56,853 nucleotides of DNA from NCBI GenBank assembly GCA_017429345.1, contig JAFRPB010000116.1, positions 1 to 56,853 of the forward strand, written 5' to 3'. The stretch is from Clostridia bacterium (GTDB taxonomy: Bacteria > Bacillota > Clostridia > Oscillospirales > Acutalibacteraceae). The first letter of the stretch is position 1, and each line of letters begins with the position of its first letter. The position numbers were made by a program, and so were the translations under genes. A model generated the notes under the pieces. It ran no database searches and was not told the DNA's origin. It was given only the letters and a program-made list of their open reading frames with translations. Positions 45,498 to 54,842 of this stretch are shown in pieces.

Positions 45498-46673
45498 TTA
45501 ATTCTCAGCTCCGAATTTTGTAGTAAGCGTTTCCATGACGTACTGCGCGAACTGCGCGCAGGTACATCCGTCGTCTCTGCCGGTGATCTTATATTTCTTT
45601 TCCTCAAACATACAGTAATCCAACGCTTTTTCAAGCCGCGCGGATTCCTCGTATTTGCCGATGTGTGAAAGCAGCATCGCCGCGGCGCGCAGCATCGAGC
45701 AGGGGTCTGCGTAAATGTCTCTGCCCTCCTGCACCATACGCGGCGCGGAGCCGTGGATCGCCTCGAACATCGCGTATTTCTTGCCGATGTTCGCGCTGCC
45801 GGCTGTGCCGACGCCGCCCTGCATCTCTGCAGCCTCGTCGGTGATGATATCGCCGTAAAGGTTCGGCAGAATGAATACTTTGAAATCGCGGCGGCGTTTT
45901 TCGTCGATCAGCTTCGCGGTCGTGATATCGATATACCATTCGTCGGTGATGATCTCGGGGTATTCCTCGCCGATCTTTTTGCAGATGCTCAGGAATTTTC
46001 CGTCGGTGGTCTTGATGACGTTCGCCTTGTTGATGATCGAAACGCGGTCCTTTTTATTGTTTCTCGCGAATTCATATGCAAGGCGAGCGATACGCTCGGT
46101 GCCCTCGGTGGTGGTGACGACGAAATCCATCGCCAAATCGTCGCTGACGTTCACGCCCTTCGAGCCGACGGCGTAAGCGCCTTCGGTGTTCTCGCGGAAG
46201 AAGGTCCAGTCGATGCCCTGCTCGTGGATCTTGACCGGGCGCACGTTCGCGAACAGATCCAGCGCCTTGCGCATCGCCACGTTCGCGCTCTCGATGTTCG
46301 GCCTTCCGTCGCCTGCCTGCGGGGTTGTGGTCGGTCCCTTGAGAATGACGTCGCAGCCCTTCAGCTCTTCGAGAACGTCGTCCGGGATCGCCTTCATCTG
46401 CGCGACGCGGTTTTCGATGGTCAGTCCTTCGATATCCTTGAAGACGATCCTGCCGCTTTCCACGTCCTTTTTCAGGATATACTTCAAAACGTTGGCGGAT
46501 TCCTTTGTGATGACCGGACCGATGCCGTCGCCGCCGCAAACGCCGATCACGATCCGGTCAAGCTTCGTGTAATCCTTCGCATTGCCCTGCAGCTTGATCG
46601 CCTCGGCGCGCGCCTGCTGTTCCTCCGCGAGCGCGCGGAACGCGGCGACCGCCTTTTCAATGTCGTAGCTCAT
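45498..46673 (-). CDS. Isocitrate/isopropylmalate dehydrogenase family, probable isocitrate dehydrogenase
   Basis: A 391-residue beta-decarboxylating dehydrogenase. GVCGGDGIGPVITKES (about residue 48), TPQAGDGRPNIESANVAMRK (substrate Ser and Arg region, about 116-135), DWTFFRENTEGAY (about 154), NKANVIKTTDG (about 217) and the metal-binding NLYGDIITDEAAEMQGGVGTAGSANIG (kept short: GDIITDEAAE at about 275) are all present. The place directly downstream of aconitase supports isocitrate as substrate (2-oxoglutarate synthesis for glutamate). NAD versus NADP preference was not determined. The gap to the aconitase gene is 35 bases. Confidence 0.88.
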   Translation of the reverse strand: MSYDIEKAVAAFRALAEEQQARAEAIKLQGNAKDYTKLDRIVIGVCGGDGIGPVITKESANVLKYILKKDVESGRIVFKDIEGLTIENRVAQMKAIPDDVLEELKGCDVILKGPTTTPQAGDGRPNIESANVAMRKALDLFANVRPVKIHEQGIDWTFFRENTEGAYAVGSKGVNVSDDLAMDFVVTTTEGTERIARLAYEFARNNKKDRVSIINKANVIKTTDGKFLSICKKIGEEYPEIITDEWYIDITTAKLIDEKRRRDFKVFILPNLYGDIITDEAAEMQGGVGTAGSANIGKKYAMFEAIHGSAPRMVQEGRDIYADPCSMLRAAAMLLSHIGKYEESARLEKALDYCMFEEKKYKITGRDDGCTCAQFAQYVMETLTTKFGAEN

Positions 46674-46708
46674 AGTTATTCTTCCCTTCCTGAAATCTAT
46701 TAAAAGTC

Positions 46709-48640
46709 TTATTTTTGCTGCGCGATATAATTCAGACAGCCGCCCGCGAGCAGGATCGCTCTCTGTCTTGCCGAAAAGTCCGTGCCGACGGTATATTCGA
46801 GTCCCTTTGTGATATTCCTGACGACGGCGGTATCCTTCTCTTCGATCGCGGCGCGGATATCGGCAAGGATAAGCTCGTCGCCCTGATCGATCGTGTCATA
46901 ATCGTCCGGATTCATAAAAACCAACGGCAGAATGCCGGAATTGATCAGGTTCGCCTTATGCATCCGGGAGAAGGATTTGACCAGCACCGCGCGCACGCCG
47001 AGATACAGCGGCGCCAGCGCGGCGTGCTCTCTCGACTAGCCCTGTCCGTAATTCAGTCCGCCGACAATGAAGCCGCCCTGCATTTCCTTGCAGCGTTCGG
47101 GAAAACGCTCGTCGCAGACGGTGAAGCAGAAATCCGAGATGCGCGGCACGTTCGAACGGAACGGCAGGATCTTCGCTCCGGCAGGCATGATATGATCTGT
47201 GGTGATGTCGTCGCCCACCTTGAGAACGACTTTTTTATCGATCTCGTCCTCAAGCGCGTGACCCTTCGGCACGTCTTTGATGTTGGGACCGTATTCGACC
47301 TCGTGTTCCTTCGCTTCCGCCGGGGAGTAGGGGAGCTCTACCATATTGTCGTTGACCGTGAAAGAGGCGGGCATGTGAACCGTCGGCGCCTCGCCGAGAT
47401 CGCGGGGATCCGTCAGAACGCCCGTCAGCGCGGAGGCCGCCGCGGTTTCGGGGCTGACGAGATATACGCCTGCGTCGGCAGTGCCCGAGCGCCCTTTGAA
47501 ATTCCGGTTGAACGTGCGCAGGGAGATCCCCGCCGAGCGGGGGGACTGTCCCATGCCGATGCAGGGGCCGCAGGCGGATTCGAGAATACGCGCGCCTGCG
47601 TCGATCATATTCGAAAGCTCGCCGTTCGCGGCGATCATGTTCAGCACCTGCTTCGAGCCGGGAGCGATCGCGAGGCTCACGTCGGGATGCACCGTTTTGC
47701 CCTTCAGGATCTCGCCGACTTTGATCATATCCATCAGCGACGAATTTGTGCAGGAGCCGATGCAGCACTGGCTGATCTTCATCCCGGCGATGTCGCGGAC
47801 CCTGACGACCCGGTCGGGCATATGGGGCTGCGCGATCATCGGTTCGAGCGCGTCGAGATCGATCGTGTATTCCTCATCGTAGACGGCGTCGGGATCGGAC
47901 GCGAGCGGCGTCCAGTCGTTTTCTCTGCCCTGCGCCTTTAAAAATTCGCGCGTCGTCTCGTCCGAGGGGAAGATCGACGTCGTCGCGCCGAGCTCCGCGC
48001 CCATATTGGTGATCGTCGCGCGCTCGGGCACGGAGAGGGTCTTCACGCCCTCGCCGGCGTATTCCACGATCTTGCCCACGCCGCCCTTGACGGTCATGAT
48101 GCGCAGCACTTCGAGAATGATGTCCTTCGCCGCGACCCAGGGCTGAAGCTTCCCGGTCAGATTGATCCGAACCATCTTCGGCATCGGGATATAATAAGTA
48201 CCGCCGCCCATGGCGACCGCCACGTCCAGACCGCCCGCGCCCATGGCGAGCATGCCGATGCCGCCGCAGGTGGGCGTATGGCTGTCGGAACCGATCAGCG
48301 TCTTGCCGGGCACGGAGAACCGTTCGAGATGCACCTGATGACAGATGCCGTTGCCGGGGCGTGAGAACCGTACGCCGCGCTTTCTCGCGCAGGTCTGAAT
48401 AAAACGGTGATCGTCGGCGTTTTCAAAACCGCTCTGAAGCGTATTATGGTCGATATACGCAACGGAAAGCTCTGTTTTGACTCTTTCGAGCCCCATTGCC
48501 TCAAATTGCAGATATGCCATCGTGCCGGTAGCGTCCTGCGTCAGCGTCTGGTCGATGCGAAGACCGATCTCGCTGCCGGGCGTCATGTCGCCCTCGAGCA
48601 GATGCGCTTTGATGATTTTCTGTGCGATCGTAAGTCCCAT
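46709..48640 (-). pseudogene. Aconitate hydratase interrupted by an in-frame TAG
   Basis: Two open parts in one frame (534 and 108 codons) are separated by one TAG at 47036-47038. Without it the product would be about 643 residues, the normal size of the clostridial aconitase type. The first part has the iron-sulfur Cys residues (SCTNSS and ACGPCIGMGQ) and SDSHTPTCGG. The TAG stands inside the swivel-domain motif: GLNYGQG, stop, SREHAALAP, where family members have NYGQGSSREH. The lost residue is the first Ser, one base change from TCG. Truncation here would remove catalytic residues (Ser-Arg). A sequencing error or a true nonsense mutation are both possible. The start follows AAGAGGTATGATTC, and a perfect promoter precedes it. 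Confidence 0.85.
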
Positions 48641-48680
48641 GAATCATACCTCTTAATGAAAATAGATTAATATATTTTAA

Positions 48681-48709
48681 ATTCTATTCCCCGAATGATT
48701 CTTTGTCAA
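48681..48709 (-). promoter_or_regulatory. Sigma-A promoter of the aconitase operon
   Basis: On the minus strand TTGACA (48704-48709) and TAGAAT (48681-48686) are 17 bases apart, about 40 bases before the aconitase start. Confidence 0.85.
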
Positions 48710-48750
48710 TATCATATTAAAAAAAATATTTTTTATTTATTTTAATGGTA

Positions 48751-48779
48751 TTGCAATAAAAAAGTATTTAGAGTATAAT
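48751..48779 (+). promoter_or_regulatory. Sigma-A promoter of tepA
   Basis: TTGCAA and TATAAT are separated by 17 bases. It is divergent from the aconitase promoter and leaves a leader of about 140 bases in which no clear structure was recognised. Confidence 0.8.
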
Positions 48780-48924
48780 TTATCTTAAATATTAACATGC
48801 GTTTTTGCGGCTTTTTTCGGTCTGCCGCGCTCATTTTCCGGCGATATGTTGTCATTCGCGGGTATAAGCGACCTTCCGCGGGATACAATAACCGTGAAAC
48901 TAAACAGGAAGAGCAGGCGGCGGA

Positions 48925-49653
48925 ATGAACAATTTTTATTCTGTTTCGGATTTTACGATTCCCGATCCGGCGGAGGCGGCGCCGCAGTCGGATCAGAGCG
49001 AAAACGCTGCGGACGACGCGCGGGAGGATCTTTTTGCGGACGGTTCCGTGACGGTGCGCGAACGCGGCAGGCTGATCCATTGCCTGACCGTGATCGGGCA
49101 GATCGAAGGTCATACCGTTCTGCCGGAAACGGTGAAAACGACGAAATACGAGCGTATGATCCCGCGGATCGTCGCGGTGGAGCAAAGCGAAGAGATCGAC
49201 GCGCTGCTGCTGATCCTGAATACGGTCGGCGGCGACGTTGAGGCGGGCCTCGCGATCGCGGAGCTGATCGCGGGAATGCGCAAACCGACGGCGTCTCTGG
49301 TACTCGGCGGCGGTCATTCCATCGGTATTCCGCTTGCCGCGGCGGCGAAGTATTCGTTTATCGCGCCGAGCGCGACAATGACGATCCATCCCGTAAGAAT
49401 GAACGGAACGGTTTTGGGCGTTCCGCAGACGATGGAATATTTTGAGGCAGTGCAGACGCGGATCACGGAATTCATCGCGGCGCATTCGCGCATGAGCGCC
49501 GAACGTTTCCGGGAGCTGATGCTCTCGGACGGGAATCTGTTCCCCGACGCGGGAACGGTGCTCGGCTGCGAGGAAGCCGTGCGCGAGGGGCTGATCGATT
49601 CGCGCGGCGGCATTTCGGACGCTCTGGAAAAGCTTGCGGAACTGATTGAATAA
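48925..49653 (+). CDS. tepA: ClpP-class peptidase, translocation-enhancing protein TepA
   Basis: A 242-residue ClpP-fold serine peptidase. [18 protein letters not shown] (about residue 98) and [21 protein letters not shown] with Ser132 are the family motifs; [14 protein letters not shown] (about 155) brings the His. The N-terminal 45 residues are acidic and variable. TepA in Bacillus has been linked to protein export and resides next to spoIIIE; the same neighbourhood is seen here, with uppP placed between. A role in cleaving leftover signal peptides or other small proteins is possible. Confidence 0.88.
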   Translation: MNNFYSVSDFTIPDPAEAAPQSDQSENAADDAREDLFADGSVTVRERGRLIHCLTVIGQIEGHTVLPETVKTTKYERMIPRIVAVEQSEEIDALLLILNTVGGDVEAGLAIAELIAGMRKPTASLVLGGGHSIGIPLAAAAKYSFIAPSATMTIHPVRMNGTVLGVPQTMEYFEAVQTRITEFIAAHSRMSAERFRELMLSDGNLFPDAGTVLGCEEAVREGLIDSRGGISDALEKLAELIE

Positions 49654-49671
49654 AACGGAGGAATCGGAATA

Positions 49672-50574
49672 ATGACATATCTGGAGGCGGTGTTTCTCGG
49701 TATCGTGCAGGGGCTGACGGAGTTTCTGCCGATATCGAGCAGCGGACATCTGTCCGTAGCTCAGTTTCTCATGAATCATACCGGCACGGAGGCGATGCTT
49801 CTTAACGTGCTTCTGCACGCGGGTACGCTGATCGCCGTGTTTGTCTGTTTCGGCAGAGAAATTCTGGAGTTGATCCGGGAAGCGATCCGGTTCATCGTCG
49901 ATATCTTCAAAGGCCGGTATCGTCTCGCTTACATAAAAGAAGATTTCAAGGAAATGAATCCGAACCGGAAAATGCTGCTTTATTTCGTGGTATCCTGCGT
50001 CCCGTTGCTGTTCCTTGTGCTGCCCGTCGGCGGCGGGGACCGGGTAATGGACGTGCTTTCCGTTTTTTCGACCGACGATAATATTTTCGTCGAGGGCTTT
50101 TGTTTTATCATTACCGGGTTGATGCTCATCGGCGGAGCCCGGCGGGAAAAAACGCTGAAAGAGAAAAGGGATATGGATTTTCTTTCCGCGTTTTTCGTCG
50201 GCTGCGCTCAGATGTTTGCCGCGGCGTTTCCGGGCGTTTCGCGTTCCGGCGCGACGATCTCGGCGGGCCTTCTGGACGGCGTTTCCGCGGATTACATGAT
50301 TAACTATACGTTTATTCTCGGCATTCCGGCGATCATTGCCGCCAATATCTCGGAGCTGAAAAGTATTTCGTTTACCGGCACGACGCTGACGGGCGGGCAT
50401 ATCGCCGTGGGCATTCTGACTGCCGCCATCGTGGGTATCGCGGCGATCCGGCTGCTGAAATGGCTGATGAAGAAAAAACTGTTCCGTTATTTCGGTTATT
50501 ACTGCGTTCTGTTCGGCGCGTTCTGTCTGGGAACAAACGCGTTGTCTCTCGTGATGCAGCGTTTTGGGGGATAA
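49672..50574 (+). CDS. uppP: Undecaprenyl-diphosphatase
   Basis: A 300-residue membrane protein of the BacA/UppP family with about eight helices. It dephosphorylates undecaprenyl diphosphate to recycle the lipid carrier for peptidoglycan and other wall polymers, and overexpression gives bacitracin resistance in other bacteria. The conserved segments are GIVQGLTEFLPISSSGHLSV (starting at about residue 10) and FPGVSRSGATISAGLL (about 185). The start lies 18 bases after tepA, with ACGGAGGAATCGGAATA upstream. Confidence 0.95.
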   Translation: MTYLEAVFLGIVQGLTEFLPISSSGHLSVAQFLMNHTGTEAMLLNVLLHAGTLIAVFVCFGREILELIREAIRFIVDIFKGRYRLAYIKEDFKEMNPNRKMLLYFVVSCVPLLFLVLPVGGGDRVMDVLSVFSTDDNIFVEGFCFIITGLMLIGGARREKTLKEKRDMDFLSAFFVGCAQMFAAAFPGVSRSGATISAGLLDGVSADYMINYTFILGIPAIIAANISELKSISFTGTTLTGGHIAVGILTAAIVGIAAIRLLKWLMKKKLFRYFGYYCVLFGAFCLGTNALSLVMQRFGG

Positions 50575-50578
50575 TAAA

Positions 50579-53299
50579 ATGGCGAAAAAGAAAACAGCGG
50601 CGAAAAAAACCGCCGCGAAAAAAACCGCCGCAAAGAAGCCGACGAAAAAAGAGCAGGAGCGCCTGGAGCTTGAGCGGACGGCGCTTCTTGCGCGCCGTCG
50701 CCAAATCGTGGCCGTGGCGGTCGTTTTTGTCGGTCTGATTCTTGAAATACTTGCGCTTGTCGAAGGCGGCGCGGAAAGTCTTTACAGCAGGATCCATGAT
50801 TTTTATCTGGGCGTATGGGGTTTTTCCGCCTATACGTTCCCGGTGATTCTGCTGGTTTTCGCGTTTCTTCTGTCCCGCGGGGGCGAGAAGGACCGGCCGT
50901 ATTTCTTCCTTTTATGGAGCAGCATTCTGTCGGTTTTCGTGGTCTCGGTCGTACATGTGATCCGCTGCAATAATCTTGAGTCTTTCGATCTCGGCGGTCA
51001 GATCGCCGAGGAGTTCTATCATCGCGAGACCTTCGGCGGCGTTTTCGGCGCGGTGATCGGCGGTCTGACGTATCTGATCTGCGGGAAGAAAGCGCTCAGC
51101 GCGGCGCTTCTGATCGTTTTGGCTCTGCTGATCATCTTTTTGCTTTCGCACGCGCGGGTCGACACTGTTTTCCGCGGGATCGCGCGGCCGGTGGAACGCG
51201 TCGGCGGCGAGACGGCGAAAAAACTCCGCGCGCGCAGGGACGCGAGAGCCGAACAGCGGGAACAGCCGGAATCGCAGGAAGCGCCTTCCGGAAAACGGCC
51301 TGCGAGAAACAGCGTTTTTTCCGACGGCTTCGGCGCGGAACAGAGTCGTAAAAAGAATACCGCGGACCGGACTGCCCAAAATTCGTCCGCAAAAGAGAGA
51401 GCCCGCGCCTCAGCGAGTAATCCCGAAAATCTCGCGCACCTTCGCTTCACGCCGACGGAAACGGAATATTCCAACGTGAAAAAGAAGGAACGCCGTTTTG
51501 TGATCCCGGACGATCAGGTCTCGCACACGCCGATCGGATCGCTGAATCTGGGCGGAGCCGACGAGCCGTCGGCGGACGCGCCGCAGGCGGAAAAGGGCCG
51601 CGCCGCGGAAGCCGTGATCGGCGAGGAGCGTCAGCCGGATATCTTCGCCACCGTAAATAAGATGGAGCAGGCCTCGGAGACCGCGGCGGAGCAGGCGGCG
51701 AAGGAAAGGGAGAAGCTGAAGCCGGAGGAGATCGCCGCCGCGCAGAAAGAGGTCAGCGATGAGATCGGGCAGATCTCCGCGGAACCGGAAAAAGTATATC
51801 AGATGCCGCCTTACGAATGCCTTGAGGCCGCGAAAGACGAGCAGTTCGTCGCCGATCGCGCGGAGCTGAAGGCGACCGCGGACAAGCTGATCGAAGCGCT
51901 CGACAGCTTCAACGTCGGCGCGCAGGTCGTGGATATCGTTCCCGGCCCTTCGGTCACGAGATATGAGCTGAAGCCCGCCACCGGCGTCAAGATCAGCAAA
52001 TTCACCGGCCTTGCCGACGATCTGGCGCTGCATCTCGCCGCGCCCGCCGGCATCCGTATCGAGGCGCCGATTCCCAATAAGGCTGCGATCGGTATTGAGG
52101 TCCCGAACCGCGAGCGCACGCCGGTGCACATCCGCGAGCTGCTTGAGGCGGAGGAATTCCGCAAAGCGAAAAGCAAGCTTTTCGTCACGCTCGGCAGAGA
52201 TATCGCCGGTTCCGGCGTATACATAGACATTGCGAAAATGCCGCATTTGCTTGTCGCGGGAACCACCGGCAGCGGTAAATCGGTATGCCTGAACGCGATG
52301 ATCGTCAGCATTCTGTATAACGCGAAGCCGTCGGAAGTGAAGCTTTTGCTGATCGATCCGAAGTCGGTGGAATTCGCCGTTTATGCGGATATCCCGCATC
52401 TGCTCGTGCCTGTCGTCAGCGACGCGCGCAAAGCGGCGGGCGCGCTCGGCTGGGCGGTCACCGAGATGATGAACCGTTACAACGTGTTTACCTCGGCGGG
52501 CGTCAAGGATATCGAATCATACAACCGTCTTTGCACACTGCGCGAAGATCTTGAGTTTATGCCGCAAATCGTCATTATCATCGACGAGCTGGCGGATCTG
52601 ATGAGCGTCGCGCCGAGCGAGGTCGAGGAATCGATCTTCCGTCTGGCGCAGATGGCGCGCGCCGCGGGAATGCACCTGATCCTCGCCACGCAGCGTCCCT
52701 CGGTGGACGTTATCACCGGCGTGATCAAATCGAATATTCCCAGCCGTATCGCGCTTTCCGTGAGTTCGATCTTCGATTCCCGGACGATTCTCGATATGGG
52801 CGGCGCGGAAAAGCTTCTCGGCAAGGGCGATATGCTCGTCAATCCCATCGGCAGACGCAAGCCCGTCCGCGTGCAGGGCTGCTATGTTTCAGATGAAGAG
52901 CTCCGGCGCGTGACGGAGTTCGTAAAAACGCAGGAAACCAGCGAATATGACGAGAATATTGAGGCTGAGATCGAGCGTCAGACGGTTGTGGAGAAAAAGA
53001 AAAAGGGCGAGGCGACCGGCTCCGGTTCGGTTGGTTCGCTGGACAGCGACGACGAGCTGATCACCCGCGCGGTGGAGTTCATCACGGCAAATCCCGATTC
53101 CTGCTCCATCTCCGCGCTGCAGCGAAGACTCGGCATGGGCTTCTCGAAGGCCGGAAGACTGATGGATACGCTGGAATCCATGGGGATCGTCGGCCCGCAG
53201 GACGGCAGCAAGAGCCGCAAGGTGCTGATCACGCTCGACGACTGGTATCAGATGCGCGCGAATCAGACCTCCGGCGATACGTCCGGGGATGAAGGGTGA
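50579..53299 (+). CDS. ftsK: DNA translocase FtsK/SpoIIIE
   Basis: A 906-residue motor that pumps chromosome DNA at the division septum. After an unusual Lys/Ala-rich N-terminus (repeats of AAKKT, residues 2-25) come four membrane helices (about 40-210), a charged linker and the motor: FTK-type region with VPGPSVTRYEL, Walker A VAGTTGSGKSVCLNAM (about 558-573), Walker B VIIIDELADLM (about 660), ATQRPSVDVITGVIKSNIPSRI, and the C-terminal gamma winged helix (SISALQRRLGMGFSKAGRLMD) that reads polar KOPS/SRS sequences. ATG 50579 is chosen for its GGGGG site; an ATG at 50564 lies inside uppP. Confidence 0.95.
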   Translation: MAKKKTAAKKTAAKKTAAKKPTKKEQERLELERTALLARRRQIVAVAVVFVGLILEILALVEGGAESLYSRIHDFYLGVWGFSAYTFPVILLVFAFLLSRGGEKDRPYFFLLWSSILSVFVVSVVHVIRCNNLESFDLGGQIAEEFYHRETFGGVFGAVIGGLTYLICGKKALSAALLIVLALLIIFLLSHARVDTVFRGIARPVERVGGETAKKLRARRDARAEQREQPESQEAPSGKRPARNSVFSDGFGAEQSRKKNTADRTAQNSSAKERARASASNPENLAHLRFTPTETEYSNVKKKERRFVIPDDQVSHTPIGSLNLGGADEPSADAPQAEKGRAAEAVIGEERQPDIFATVNKMEQASETAAEQAAKEREKLKPEEIAAAQKEVSDEIGQISAEPEKVYQMPPYECLEAAKDEQFVADRAELKATADKLIEALDSFNVGAQVVDIVPGPSVTRYELKPATGVKISKFTGLADDLALHLAAPAGIRIEAPIPNKAAIGIEVPNRERTPVHIRELLEAEEFRKAKSKLFVTLGRDIAGSGVYIDIAKMPHLLVAGTTGSGKSVCLNAMIVSILYNAKPSEVKLLLIDPKSVEFAVYADIPHLLVPVVSDARKAAGALGWAVTEMMNRYNVFTSAGVKDIESYNRLCTLREDLEFMPQIVIIIDELADLMSVAPSEVEESIFRLAQMARAAGMHLILATQRPSVDVITGVIKSNIPSRIALSVSSIFDSRTILDMGGAEKLLGKGDMLVNPIGRRKPVRVQGCYVSDEELRRVTEFVKTQETSEYDENIEAEIERQTVVEKKKKGEATGSGSVGSLDSDDELITRAVEFITANPDSCSISALQRRLGMGFSKAGRLMDTLESMGIVGPQDGSKSRKVLITLDDWYQMRANQTSGDTSGDEG

Positions 53300-53303
53300 T
53301 CCG

Positions 53304-54236
53304 ATGCGGCGGAAACGTGCCGCCGCGGGGCAAACGGCGATCCGGAGCGGGCGTCGGGATCCGGTGCGGATCATCAGGGACGCGGTCTCTCTTGTGTGCG
53401 TTCTGACGGTTCTGGTTCTGTTCCTGTATTCAAAATTTACCTCCCGGGATATACCCGCGTATTCCGCAGAGAATACGCTGACGGTATTTTTCATCGACGT
53501 GGGGCAGGGGGACTGCGAGCTGATCCTTTGCGGCGGGCACTGCGTGCTTGTGGACGCCGGCGAGGCGGAATACGGCGCGAAGGTGGTTTCCGTGCTGCGC
53601 AATCTCGGCGTTGAATCGCTGGACTGCGTCGTCGCGACGCATCCGCACGCGGATCATATCGGCGGCCTGATCGAAGTGCTTGAGTATTTTAAGGTCGGGG
53701 AGCTGCTGACGCCCCGGCTGACGGAAAACAATATCCCGACGACAAGAGTTTACGAACGTTTTCTCGAAGCGGCAAGGCAGAGCGGCGCGAGAACCGTCCC
53801 CGCCGTGCCCGGCGACGAGCGCGAATACGGAGAGATCCGGTTTACGGTGCTGGCGCCGCTGGCGGATGAGGCGGCGGATCTGAACGATATGTCCGCGGTC
53901 CTACGGCTTCGGTACGGAGGCGTGTCGTTCCTGTTTACCGCCGACGCGGGAAAAGAGGCGGAAGACGCGATGCTCGACGCGGGCTGCGAGCTCTCGGCCG
54001 ACGTGCTGAAAGTTCCGCATCACGGTTCAAAAGCGGCGAATTCCGAACGGTTTCTGACCGCTGTATCGCCCCGCGTCGCGGTGGTGGAATGCGGCGACGG
54101 GACAGAGTATCATCCGCACAGAGATACGATGTCGCGCCTGACCGCGCTCGGGGCGGAGGTATACCGGACGGATATGGACGGAACTGTCGCCGTAACGACG
54201 GACGGAGTGAATATTTCGGTAAATAAGGAGAAATAA
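53304..54236 (+). CDS. Stand-alone ComEC-type MBL hydrolase, membrane anchored
   Basis: A 310-residue protein with one N-terminal membrane segment (VSLVCVLTVLVLFLYSKF) and an extracytoplasmic metallo-beta-lactamase domain of the ComEC/Rec2 C-terminal type. TVFFIDVGQGDCELI opens the domain, ATHPHADHIGG gives H113, H115, D117 and H118, and FTADAGKEAE, VLKVPHHGSKAAN and VVECGD supply the rest. In several Firmicutes such secreted proteins degrade extracellular DNA or a phosphodiester-type substrate. ATG 53304 has GAAGGG upstream; ATG 53289 is too near the ftsK stop's own ribosome site. It sits 4 bases after ftsK and one base before a DUF3006 gene. Confidence 0.88.
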   Translation: MRRKRAAAGQTAIRSGRRDPVRIIRDAVSLVCVLTVLVLFLYSKFTSRDIPAYSAENTLTVFFIDVGQGDCELILCGGHCVLVDAGEAEYGAKVVSVLRNLGVESLDCVVATHPHADHIGGLIEVLEYFKVGELLTPRLTENNIPTTRVYERFLEAARQSGARTVPAVPGDEREYGEIRFTVLAPLADEAADLNDMSAVLRLRYGGVSFLFTADAGKEAEDAMLDAGCELSADVLKVPHHGSKAANSERFLTAVSPRVAVVECGDGTEYHPHRDTMSRLTALGAEVYRTDMDGTVAVTTDGVNISVNKEK

Positions 54237-54237
54237 A

Positions 54238-54453
54238 ATGATATATATAGACAGGATCGAAAACGGCTATGCGGTGCTTGAAATATCCGAGAACCGGTTT
54301 GATACAGTGCCCGTATCCGTTCTGCCGGACGGCGCGAAGGAGGGCAGCGTTCTTGAGAAGCGCGACGGCGTGTATTCGCTGAACGAGGCGGCGGAGAAGG
54401 CGCGCAGAAAACGGCTTTTCGGCATGCAGGCACGTCTGTTCGGCGAGGAATGA
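54238..54453 (+). CDS. DUF3006 domain protein
   Basis: A 71-residue protein of the DUF3006 type (IDRIENGYAVLEI at the start, and VLPDGAKEGSVLEKRDGVY). These small proteins are almost always encoded next to ComEC-type MBL proteins, as here, where the gap is one base. Its beta-strand-like N-terminus looks like an OB or SH3-type fold; function is unknown. The start is ATG 54238 with AAGGAGAAATAAA. Confidence 0.88.
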   Translation: MIYIDRIENGYAVLEISENRFDTVPVSVLPDGAKEGSVLEKRDGVYSLNEAAEKARRKRLFGMQARLFGEE

Positions 54454-54548
54454 TCAATGCGTGTTTAATAAAATAATAAACAAAATCCGAGCTTATATTT
54501 ATTAAACAACACGTGTTTTGTAATCCGAAATATTGCGGAAATATGGAA

Positions 54549-54591
54549 AAATCGCCCATGATCTTGTGTATCAAGGCGATTTTTTAAACAA
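54549..54591 (+). terminator. Probable terminator after the ftsK cluster
   Basis: AAAATCGCC and GGCGATTTTT pair around a loop of about 18 bases, followed by T and A residues. The 390-base gap from 54454 also holds the promoter of the next gene; no other feature is visible. Confidence 0.6.
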
Positions 54592-54762
54592 TTTATGTCT
54601 TGTCCGGGCGGACCGAACTTCGATTTCCGTCGAAACAGCGACAGAACCGTCGGATCGCGGACCGGCGTTTTTCCTTCCGCGGATTCTCAAAAATATATTG
54701 TTAATTGATTATGAACAAGCGGAAACGGGAACAGAATGCCATTTTTTGTTAATAATCACATA

Positions 54763-54791
54763 TTGACAAAATATGCTTGTTTATATAAAAT
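54763..54791 (+). promoter_or_regulatory. Strong sigma-A promoter of the secreted protein gene
   Basis: TTGACA and TAAAAT are separated by 17 bases, 52 bases before ATG 54843. The upstream region is AT-rich as in strong promoters. Confidence 0.85.
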
Positions 54792-54842
54792 AATAAAGGA
54801 TAGTTTAGCTTACCAAATTTTAAAGAAAGAAGGTTTTGATTG

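Noticed and set aside
47036-47038. Amber recoding (selenocysteine, pyrrolysine or suppressor) in aconitase
   Set aside because: TAG ends other genes normally in this window, the expected residue is Ser, and no recoding structure or tRNA is visible.
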